In this document: positions 18,506 to 27,000 of the stretch, piece by piece
How positions within the stretch are numbered: position 1 is the stretch's first letter
How the letters are laid out: each line of letters starts with the position of its first letter
Assembly: GCA_964437465.1 (NCBI GenBank)
Contig: CAYTGI010000011.1
Coordinates: 1-41,604, forward strand
Length of the DNA stretch: 41,604 bases
DNA from: JAGQLF01 sp964437465
GTDB lineage: Bacteria; Patescibacteriota; Dojkabacteria; J137
Direction: 5' to 3'
Translations under genes and position numbers: made by a program
Notes under the pieces: generated by a model
Databases searched by the model: none
What the model saw: only the letters and a program-made list of their open reading frames with translations
Told to the model about the DNA's origin: nothing

Positions 18506-21337
18506 TTAGTTTGAGAAAGGCATTGCGTAGAATGAAACACCCTCATACATAAACTTGTCTGAGAATTGTGTATCAACTACTTCTCTCTCTTCTTCTGAAC
18601 CAGTATAGAAGTGAGTATCACCTACTCTAGTATTCAACCATCTGTAAACAGGGATTGAACCATCTACTTCTGTTTCATAAGCACAGAATTCAACTCTTTC
18701 CAATTCGAATGTATCAGCGAATGGACCTTCTAGAGCATCAATCTCTTCTTGAGTGATTGCATAGAAGTGAGTATCTCCAGTTCTAGTATTTAGATATCTA
18801 TAAACTGGTTGTGAGTCTCCTTCGCACATTTCAGTGTCCATATCCCATGACATTGCATTGAATGTAGGAACTTCTTGTACGAATGCACCTGGCCATAATC
18901 CGCCATCTTGTGCATTGTCGAATACAAATTGTGCTGTTTCTTCACTAATTGTATAGAAATGAGTATCTCCTGTGTTAATGTTGAAGAATCTGTAAACTGA
19001 TCCGTCTGGATAAGTTACAAAGTCTTGCATTCCATCATTAGCAACTGTGAATGGAGCAATATTTAGACTATCGTCATCATCGTTAGAAGTAACGATAACT
19101 TCACAATTATCTACAAGTAGTCCTTCTGGTAGAGGATTAAATGTAATTGTGTTGTTACCTGGTACTGCTCTAACTGTAGTAGATGAACAATATCCGTCGT
19201 AAGTAATGTCTCCTCCAGTCTCAGATGAGAAAGTGAATGTTAGTGTTGCTGGGTTAACTTGGTTAACAACTTGTAAATTTGGATCTCCATCCTCATCAAC
19301 TGTGAATGGACCAATAGTTATAGTGTTACCTTGTCTTCCTTGCGCATCGTAACCAGTGATGTAACAAGTTGTTGCTCCATCATCTAAGTTATCGAATGTA
19401 ACATTGTTTTCTCCAGATGTAAGTGGAAGGTCTGCAAAGTATCCTTCTACTGTACAAGGAGAAGCTGGGTCAAGAACTCCAGCCATGTCAGTGAAATTAA
19501 ATGTTCCTGATCTGTCAGATTCAAAAGAAACTGAAGCAAGATTGTCTACAGTTCCAGCTGAATAACTAACTTGATCTAGATCTGGACCAGATTGCCCTAC
19601 TGAGAATTCAGGAATATTAAGAGTATTACTCTTGTTTCCTTCACCATCAGTGAATCTTACTTTACAGTTAGAGTAAGTTCCGTCAGCGATTTCACCAGCA
19701 AGGATAGTAAATGTATTGTATACATTTTCTAATCCTGGAACTAGGATATCATTTCCAGCAGCGTTCTCATCTTCGATAACAACACTTGTAGCTAGATCTG
19801 TCCAGTCAGGATTTTCCTCTGTATCAAAGCAGTCTCCGTCAAGATCAACGTTAGCTGCAATAATGTCAGCATCAGCGATGAATTCATTAGATGTGAATCT
19901 AAATGTTACTGCACCACCTGAAGCTACAGGACTTAGAACAGGTTTTACAATTTCTAATCTTGGTCCGTCTCCGTCACTAATTGTGAACTCAGGCATTTCA
20001 ACAGTAGATGTATTATTTGAAGTTGGTCCGTCAGCAACTTGGATTAGACAATCGTCAGTTCCTGATCCGTAAGTACCGTCAGCTAGACCACCAGTTGTAG
20101 TGTCTAGGATTACAGTATTAACTCCAGGAGTAACAATATTGTTTACCCATGTAGCTCCAGTTAGATCATCAGAACAAAGTCCTGCTCCTGGACCATCAAT
20201 GATAGACCATAGTCCTCCTTCATCAACAGTGAATGTGAATCCTACTACTTCTCCATTATCATCTCCATAAGGAGATTCGTCGATAGTAGCTTCTGATTCT
20301 TCAATGTCTGGAGCTGTTGCATCAGCTACAGCATTTAGGTCAGGTAGATCTGTTAATGTTAAAGGAGATGAAGAGATAGATGCTTGAGCGATGTCTCCAT
20401 CACCAACAGCAACTCTGTATTCAAGAACACAAGCATTTGCTCCTGTATAGTCAAGACTATCAAGAGTTACTGCAATCTCATTAATTCCTTCTTCAACAAC
20501 ATTAGTACTTAGGTAACATTCGCCTAAAGTTGCATCTACGTAGATTTCTCCGTCGTGAGAAACGTCAAGAGTAACGATTCTTACAGATGCGTCTTGGAAG
20601 TCATCGAATTGTGATCCTGCTACAGAAGGCAGTTCAGCTGTTCCTAATTGTTGAATACTTACGAATGTTGGATCAATTACTTCAAAAGTTGGGATGTCTA
20701 GTTCATCACTAGTATTTCCAGCTTCGTCAAGTACTTGAACTGTACAGTCATCATAAACACCTGGATCGAAATCACTTTCTGTATCAGCGTCTCTTAAGTT
20801 AAGAGTCTGAGTTCCAGCAGCGAATGATGTTGCTGCACTGTCGCAAGATCCTCCGTAAAGGATGTCATCAGCATCTTCGCTCAAAGAAATTTGAACTGAA
20901 GGTGTTGTATCCTCTGTAGGAGTGTCAATCACAGATACTAATGCTAGTCTTGGAGCTGTAGCATCGTATGTGAAAGCTGGTACGTCTAAAGGATCTGAAA
21001 TTTCTCCGTCGTCATTGAAAACTGAGATTTGACAGTCTCCTTCAGCGTATACATTTTCTCGAAGATCAACGAATGTTATTTCGTTTGCTCCGGCTACAGC
21101 TTCGATTGTGTCAGAAACACATTCACCACTGTAGATGATATACCCTGCCTGATCTGATTCGAATGTTACTGTGATTCCGTTAGGATCTGAAGTAACATCA
21201 TCACCGACGATGTCAGCGAATGTCAGCTCAGGAGCGTCAGCAAGAGCAAGTTGTGGTGCAACTACTGCTGGTGCTACTGCAAACACTACCGCAAATGCAA
21301 ACGTTGCTAATGCTTTGAAACCTTTATAGTTAATCAT
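18506..21337 (-). CDS. Candidate S-layer/major surface protein: seven Ig-like repeats plus three C-terminal DUF5648-like repeats
   Basis: This 943-residue exported protein has a signal peptide (about 1-33, ending ALADAPE). Residues about 35-775 hold about seven beta-sandwich repeats of roughly 90-120 residues. Each ends in a variant of LDIPTF, VEMPEF, LNIPEF or ITIGPF, and each carries one cysteine pair (SGEC...GDCQISV, GSC...DDCTVQV, GLC...DDCLIQV, GYC...DNCEVIV). Residues about 795-943 are three YRF.N...GDTHFYT repeats, again with cysteines in the R1-R2 linker and at the end of R2 (EFCAYE). It is strongly acidic with few lysines. It is monocistronic, with a near-consensus promoter and a strong terminator, which suggests high expression. 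S-layer identity is an inference; a large adhesin is the alternative. Confidence 0.85.
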   Translation of the reverse strand: MINYKGFKALATFAFAVVFAVAPAVVAPQLALADAPELTFADIVGDDVTSDPNGITVTFESDQAGYIIYSGECVSDTIEAVAGANEITFVDLRENVYAEGDCQISVFNDDGEISDPLDVPAFTYDATAPRLALVSVIDTPTEDTTPSVQISLSEDADDILYGGSCDSAATSFAAGTQTLNLRDADTESDFDPGVYDDCTVQVLDEAGNTSDELDIPTFEVIDPTFVSIQQLGTAELPSVAGSQFDDFQDASVRIVTLDVSHDGEIYVDATLGECYLSTNVVEEGINEIAVTLDSLDYTGANACVLEYRVAVGDGDIAQASISSSPLTLTDLPDLNAVADATAPDIEESEATIDESPYGDDNGEVVGFTFTVDEGGLWSIIDGPGAGLCSDDLTGATWVNNIVTPGVNTVILDTTTGGLADGTYGSGTDDCLIQVADGPTSNNTSTVEMPEFTISDGDGPRLEIVKPVLSPVASGGAVTFRFTSNEFIADADIIAANVDLDGDCFDTEENPDWTDLATSVVIEDENAAGNDILVPGLENVYNTFTILAGEIADGTYSNCKVRFTDGEGNKSNTLNIPEFSVGQSGPDLDQVSYSAGTVDNLASVSFESDRSGTFNFTDMAGVLDPASPCTVEGYFADLPLTSGENNVTFDNLDDGATTCYITGYDAQGRQGNTITIGPFTVDEDGDPNLQVVNQVNPATLTFTFSSETGGDITYDGYCSSTTVRAVPGNNTITFNPLPEGLLVDNCEVIVTSNDDDDSLNIAPFTVANDGMQDFVTYPDGSVYRFFNINTGDTHFYTISEETAQFVFDNAQDGGLWPGAFVQEVPTFNAMSWDMDTEMCEGDSQPVYRYLNTRTGDTHFYAITQEEIDALEGPFADTFELERVEFCAYETEVDGSIPVYRWLNTRVGDTHFYTGSEEEREVVDTQFSDKFMYEGVSFYAMPFSN

Positions 21338-21348
21338 AAAGGTAATTA
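21325..21348 (-). promoter_or_regulatory. Stem-loop covering the start codon of the surface-protein gene
   Basis: On the - strand ACCTTTAT pairs with ATAAAGGT across an eight-base loop (GATTAACT), and the AT of the ATG lies within the 5' arm. This could hide the start codon and tune translation. It is short and AT-rich, so possibly chance. Confidence 0.35.
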
Positions 21349-21393
21349 AAATAAAATATAAAATAAGGTCTGGGATCCCAAACCACGTACTAA

Positions 21394-21422
21394 AATATAT
21401 AATTTAGCTAGATAAAAGTCAA
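21394..21422 (-). promoter_or_regulatory. Near-consensus sigma70 promoter of the surface-protein gene
   Basis: TTGACT (-35, 21422-21417) and TATATT (-10, 21399-21394) with an exact 17-base spacer, reading toward the 943-residue surface-protein gene. The transcript would have a leader of about 50 bases that includes the perfect palindrome TGGGATCCCA at 21371-21380. This is the best promoter match in the window. Confidence 0.7.
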
Positions 21423-21584
21423 CGACCTATAATATTCGTAAAAAGCAATAAAAAGCTTTACAGATAACACTTTCGAGTGTTTAAGCTCAGGATATAGAGG
21501 GATTCTACTTGAGATAGAGCCCTCGGAAGCCTTTTATGATAGGGGAATTATTTTGGGGTAGTAGTTTTCAGAGACAAGAAATAG
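21423..21584. other. Intergenic stretch with small hairpins, no gene seen
   Basis: No plausible coding frame. AACACT-TTCG-AGTGTT (about 21464-21479) is a six-pair hairpin with a UUCG-type loop, nested in AAGCTT...AAGCT. There is no T-run after it, so it is not a simple terminator. It could be part of a small RNA or an upstream regulatory region, but nothing shows this directly. Confidence 0.3.
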
Positions 21585-21868
21585 AAAGTTGGAAAGTTTT
21601 AATGTTCCAAAGTTGAAAAGTTAGAAGGTTCTAAGGTTCAAATGTTAAAAGTTTGGGGGTTTAAAGGTTTCGTATTTGGAGTTTGATATTTGTTTAGGAT
21701 TTGGGATTTTAGAATTTAGTATTTAATGGGTTGGAAAGTTCCAATGTTCTAAAGTTCTAATGTTGAAAAGTTCCAAAGTTAAAAAAGTTCTAAATCATAA
21801 CAACAAGCTACATGCTAATGGCTTACTGCTTATAGCTTAGGGCTTTGAGCTTAACGCTTAAAGCTTCG
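21585..21868. repeat. Degenerate short tandem repeats upstream of galE (three flavours)
   Basis: From 21585 to 21661 and again from about 21730 to 21796 the sequence is built of imperfect units of about 10 bases around AAAGTTCCAATGTT. Between them (about 21662-21729) it changes to a TTTGGATTTGG flavour, and from about 21806 to 21868 to a GCTTAnnGCTTA flavour. No coding frame is evident. The first two flavours recur downstream of galE. Confidence 0.75.
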
Positions 21869-21924
21869 ATTTGAATTCCCAATGCTTTATACTTTCTATA
21901 TACTTAATCTTTAAAATAATCCTT

Positions 21925-22953
21925 ATGAAAGTATTACTTACCGGAGGGGGTGGATATATTGGGAGCCATACTCTACTCTCACTAGCAGAAACTACTGAAC
22001 ATGAGCTTTTCGTTTTCGATAATTTTAAAAATGGTCATAAAAAAGCTATAGAACAGGTATCTAAATCAACAAATAAAAATATCGAAGTATATGAAGGTGA
22101 ATTACTTGATCAAGAAAAAATTACTAATGTTTTAGCTGAAGTTCAACCTGACGCTGTAATCCACTTCGCTGCTCTAATAGAAGCTGGAGTTTCTGTCGTT
22201 CACCCAACTAAATTTTTTGAGAATAACGTTGTTGGAAGTTTAAATCTTTTCAAAGCAATGCAAGAAAATAACGTTAGAAATATTATATTTTCTTCTACAG
22301 CTGCAGTGTACGGGACTCCAGAAAATCCCGAAGTTTTTGAGACGACAGAATTAAAACCTGAAAGCGCATACGGATCATCTAAACTAATGGTGGAAAATAT
22401 TTTGAGAGATTTAATTCAAGAAGAAGTTGATGAGAGTGAAAAAATTAATCATATAATTTTAAGATATTTTAATGCTGCTGGCTCAGATCCAGAGATGAGA
22501 ATTGGTCAAGATTACCCAAAACCTACTCATCTAATGACTGTTGCAATTGAGTATGCTCTAGGTTTAAGAGATAACTTTCAGATTTTCGGGAAAGATTATC
22601 CAACAAAAGATGGAACTTGTATTCGTGATTATATCCATGTCGCTGACTTAGCTAATGCTCATGTTAAGGCTTTAGAATATTTAATGAATGGAAATAGCTC
22701 AGATGTATTTAACATAGGAACAGGAACTGGCTACACTAATTTAGAAGTTGTTGAAGAGTTAAAAAAGATACACGGGGATTTTGAAGTTAAGTTTGGAGAA
22801 AGACGTCCAGGAGATCCTGTAGCTTTCTATGCTAACAATTCAAAAGCTAAAGAAACTTTAAATTGGGAACCAAAATTTGGATTAAAAGACATGTTGGAGC
22901 ATGCCTATAATTGGAAGAAAAACTATCCAAAAGGATTCGAGTCTATGGAGTAG
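21925..22953 (+). CDS. galE: UDP-glucose 4-epimerase
   Basis: This 342-residue enzyme interconverts UDP-glucose and UDP-galactose with tightly bound NAD. I take the ATG at 21925, because MKVLLTGGGGYIGSHTLLSL is the expected Rossmann start; an in-frame ATG at 21871 would add 18 hydrophobic residues foreign to the family. Key features are HFAALIEAGVSV, FSSTAAVYG, the catalytic YGSSK (Tyr-x3-Lys), LRYFNAAGSDP, and GTCIRDYIHVADLA, which is characteristic of GalE. It stands alone, enclosed by degenerate tandem repeats. It supplies galactose donors to the surface glycan pathways nearby. AATAAT lies four bases before the start, and no Shine-Dalgarno site is seen. Confidence 0.95.
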   Translation: MKVLLTGGGGYIGSHTLLSLAETTEHELFVFDNFKNGHKKAIEQVSKSTNKNIEVYEGELLDQEKITNVLAEVQPDAVIHFAALIEAGVSVVHPTKFFENNVVGSLNLFKAMQENNVRNIIFSSTAAVYGTPENPEVFETTELKPESAYGSSKLMVENILRDLIQEEVDESEKINHIILRYFNAAGSDPEMRIGQDYPKPTHLMTVAIEYALGLRDNFQIFGKDYPTKDGTCIRDYIHVADLANAHVKALEYLMNGNSSDVFNIGTGTGYTNLEVVEELKKIHGDFEVKFGERRPGDPVAFYANNSKAKETLNWEPKFGLKDMLEHAYNWKKNYPKGFESME

Positions 22954-23155
22954 GAAGTTGAAAGGTTCCAAAGTTACAGTGTTCTAAAGTTGGAAAGTTG
23001 GTAGGTTAAAATGTTTCAAAGTTAGAAAGTTATAATGTTGAAAGGTTTAAAAGTTAAGGTTTTAATTTTTGGAATTTAGTTTTTGGTATTTGTTTAGATT
23101 TGTGGAACTTAGCATTTTGCTATTTGTTTAAAATTTAGAAATTAGTGCTTAATTG
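22951..23155. repeat. Degenerate short tandem repeats downstream of galE
   Basis: Immediately after the galE stop the same about 10-base flavour (GTTCCAAAGTTACAGTGTT and relatives, 22951-23062) appears, followed by the TTTGGAATTTAG/TATTTGTTTAG flavour (about 23063-23155). This is the same order as upstream of the gene. Nothing coding is seen. Confidence 0.75.
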
Positions 23156-23162
23156 TTATCAT

Positions 23163-23180
23163 ATATTTATCGATAAATAT
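23163..23180. promoter_or_regulatory. 18-bp perfect palindrome upstream of the membrane-protein gene
   Basis: ATATTTATCGATAAATAT is a perfect inverted repeat centred at 23171/23172, 14 bases before the ATG at 23194. It may be an operator overlapping a TATTAT-like -10. AT-rich palindromes can arise by chance, so this is tentative. Confidence 0.35.
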
Positions 23181-23193
23181 TATTAATAAATTT

Positions 23194-24000
23194 ATGAATA
23201 ATCCTCATATGAATCCTGGACATATACAACCAATACAACATTCTAATTTCAACAAAAAACCAAAGAAACAAAAAATGAAGATGATGCAACCTACAACAGC
23301 TATCTTATTCTCTCTTGTTATCATTTTAGTGGGAGCGGTTGGAGTTTTAGGATACTTGTATTTCGATCAAAGACAACAAAACGCTCAAGTTCTTGGACAA
23401 CAGGAACAAGTTCAGGAGCAAAGTCAGGAGTACCAAGAAATACTAGACGCAATAAATTCCCTCGTAGATATTGACTCTGAAGAAAGAGTTAATGTTGCAA
23501 GAATCGATAAGCCGGAAGATTTGATTGCCCAAAACCCTACATTCTATAATGGAGTTCAAGCAGGACAGTATCTAGTAGTCTTCCCTACTTCACAAAGAGT
23601 TATGGTTTTTGATAAAGAAGCAAATAAAATTGTAAACTTCTCTTCTTACTCAATCAAAGTTGAGCTAATTCCTGAAGATGAGATTTCTGAGTCTGAAAAA
23701 CCTTTGGAAATTGAATTAAGATACACAAGTAACGTTACTGAAGAAACTGTAGATCAAGTTGTAGCCACATTAGAAGAAGCTAGTGAGAACTATATTATTA
23801 CAGAGACAAACGAAACTTTTCTTACTTACGATGAACCTTTGAGTGTTTATCTCTTGAACAGAACGGCAAAACCTAAAATGTCTCAAAATCTAGTTGCTCA
23901 TGTTGGTTCTAGAGAGGTAAATGAGACTTTGCCTTCTGGAGAAAGTTCTAGCACAGCTGATGCTGTAGTAATTCTTACTACAAATGGAGCAGGAAATTAG
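23194..24000 (+). CDS. Single-pass membrane protein with coiled coil, CPR-type conserved hypothetical
   Basis: The 268 residues have a Met/Asn/Lys-rich cytoplasmic start (1-32), one membrane helix (about 34-55), a Gln-rich coiled-coil stalk (about 58-85) and a soluble extracytoplasmic domain. The stretch RIDKPEDLIAQNPTFYNGVQAGQYLVVFPTSQRVMVFD resembles a small domain I associate with many Patescibacterial membrane proteins, without known function. Residues about 160-268 resemble a beta-rich LytR_C-like region only loosely. Its stop overlaps the convergent S74 protein gene by four bases, leaving no room for a terminator. Confidence 0.75.
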   Translation: MNNPHMNPGHIQPIQHSNFNKKPKKQKMKMMQPTTAILFSLVIILVGAVGVLGYLYFDQRQQNAQVLGQQEQVQEQSQEYQEILDAINSLVDIDSEERVNVARIDKPEDLIAQNPTFYNGVQAGQYLVVFPTSQRVMVFDKEANKIVNFSSYSIKVELIPEDEISESEKPLEIELRYTSNVTEETVDQVVATLEEASENYIITETNETFLTYDEPLSVYLLNRTAKPKMSQNLVAHVGSREVNETLPSGESSSTADAVVILTTNGAGN

Positions 24001-27000
24001 TTAGTTCCGAATGCAATCCAATCGAATGTAAAGTCATAGCTTTGAGGAGCTAGTATCCTTACTGTAAATCCAGCTACAGTTTTATTAGTAACAACATAAT
24101 CTATAGGAGAAATTAAATATGAATCACCGTTCGGAGTTATATTTATCTTTGGAATATTTTCATAGCTGCCACTAAAATTAATTGTTGTTTCTGTTCCACC
24201 TACATAAATAGTTCCAGAACCCACAGAATCACTACTTAGATAAACTTTTCCTTGAACTGTTAGCTTTCCTTGAATAATTGCTTCACTAAGTGTTTGGGTT
24301 CCTCCCTGATTAGCATTCATAGATGCAATTTGTGATTCTAATGAGTCAATTCTATTTTTTAAATTTTCAATCTCATTTAGCGAAGTTTCGATGCTATTTA
24401 TTTTCCCCTCTATTATTTCTAATGAACTACTTAAACCTGAAATACTTTCAGTTTGATCTTTAATTGCTTGAATTGAGTAAAATGATAAGGTAGTAAAGTC
24501 TATTTGCTTAAATCCATCATTATCTACAGAAATAAGTTCAGGAAATAATTCTTCAACATCTTGTGCAATAAGCCCAGTTACTTTTTTTGTACCTAGTCCT
24601 CGTTCAGGGAATTCATCAGCACGCCAGTTATATGTTACTGGTTCAAGTCTAGAATACCGATCTAAGATTGAGCCCACTGGGCTAATATTTTTCTTTAATC
24701 TAAAGTCAGAACTACATGTTCCAGCAATTACAGTTCCATCAGCATCTTTAACACACCCCGTACTACCAGTACCTACTCTAATATCTCCCCTTACATCAAG
24801 TTTATCTGAAGGACTATTAGTTCCTATACCTATAAAGTCCGCACTCCCATCTGCAAAAAATAGATCTGGGTCTGTATCCCCTTCAATAACAAAATCAACC
24901 GCATCCCCTGCTTGGTTAAATATAAAGCCACCGTTATTTAGTTCTAGTACGTCTGAGTCAGTTGCCTCAAATCTCACAGAGTTACCATTTGTTGAGAAAA
25001 GATCTATACGACCATTTGCAGTAGATCCAGTTCCTACCTGAAGAAGATTTTCACTTACATCAATACTCAGCGCGGCAGAAAGCGATGATCCTCCTATTGC
25101 AAAATCCTCAGCTGTATCTGTTAAATAAGTTATCGTTCCTCCATCTGTAAATTCGCTTCCGAATCCACAGTTTGTTTCGCTAGCATCACAAAGCAACTGA
25201 TCTCCCCAGAAAAGATCATCAGTAGCTGGATTAGATCCTACACTTGTTCCCAAGTAGTTATTAGCATTTCCACCAAGCCTAATAATATCTTCAACATCCA
25301 GCCTATCATCAACAATAACGTAACCGTCGTTATTAGCACTTAATATTAAATCTTCATCACTAACTAAATCTCCAGCAGTTATGTAGAGCGGGGAATCTGA
25401 AAGTATATTCGCAGCTGTTGAGTTTGTGAATTGTAAATCATAAGCAATCTGAACATCTCCTGCATTTGAAAAAGTTGCTGGAACGTCCGATCTTACTCCC
25501 GTAGTAGACACCTCGAAAATATCTGAACCATCAACATCAATATCTAAAAGACTTCCAGTGAATCCAGCAGCTGGGTTAATGTATAAAGCTGTCTCAGCTC
25601 CTGCTAATCCGGTTCCTAACGTTGTAGTTCCCGTAAACTCAAAAGCTCCATAAGTCTCACTAGCTACATCATCAATAAATAAGAATGTATTAGCTCCGAA
25701 TCCAAGTTCAAGCCTATCATCAGTCGTTTCATCGTAAATTAGAAATGCATCGGCATCTGTTCCAAAGAATAAACTCAAATCATCATTTAAAAGTACATCA
25801 GCATTATTAAATGTAAATCTGTCATCATCTGTAAATACAATTTCTCCTGAGTTAGTTGCGTCACTTGCAAAGAATGCCAAAGTCGGATCATTTGCGTCAC
25901 TTACTCCATCTCCTATTCGTACTGTATTTGTATCTACATCTACACTAAATGGAGAAACAATAGTAGCCCCAGCTCCAACTGAGAAGTCATCAGCAGAATC
26001 AGATCTGTAAGTTACTCCACCAGCGCTTAAAAATAGTGATCCTCCACCAGCAATAGCATCGTCCAGATCTTTAAGAACATCTTGTATATTTGTTCCAGTT
26101 GAATTTACGAATTCGTCATAAACACCAAGAATACTCGCAGCTGAAGTTATATTATCAACTCCAGAATCATTTAATCCAATAGCATTAACATAGAAATCAT
26201 CTGTCACCATAATTCCTCCTGTTGTTCCTTGATCAGTAATTGTTGCTAAAAGATTAGAAGCAGAATCAGTTATTTCTAATCTATCGTCTGTTGTTTCATC
26301 GTATGCAATATTAAAATCTGAGTCAGTTCCGAAAGTAAATGCTAAATCATCAGCAATTAAAAATCCCCCTCCAGTTAATTCAATCCGATCATTTGTTGTA
26401 TATGTTAAAACTCCAGTATCTCCGTCATTTGCAAAAAGACTAATTGTTGCGTCTCCAGTTCCTGCTGTTCCAAGACTAAATAGATTCCCATCAATATCAA
26501 TATCTCCACTCAAAAGTAAATCTCCTTGACCAGAGTTATCAGTCAAGGCTGCTAATAAGTTTGTTCCATTAGAAAATTCTAATCTATCATCAGTAGTTTC
26601 ATCGTAAGTTATTTGAATATCACTATCAGTTCCAAAAAAAGCTGTACGATTATCCTGGAATAATAAATCGGCTCCATCAAGTTCAAATAAATCGGTATCT
26701 CTAAATGCAATTGTTCCATCATTTGTCGCATCGCTTGCGTAGAACATTAACCTTGCATCATTAGTATCATTAACCCCATCTCCAATTCGAACAATGTTTG
26801 AATCAACATCAACACTAAAAGGTGCTACTAAAGTTTGAGCTCCAATTGCAAGATCGTCAGTTTCTTGAGTTAAATAAGTTATCGCACCTCCATCAGTGAA
26901 TAAACCACCTTGTCCAGCAGCCCATCCGCAGTTAGACTCACTAACATCACAAAGTAAATCATCTCCAAAATAAAGATCTCCGTCAGCTCCTGTTCCAACA

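Noticed and set aside
21585..23155. Possible CRISPR array from the repeated GTTCCAAAGTT units
   Set aside because: Units are about 10 bases, imperfect and contiguous, with no constant-length spacers and no cas genes.
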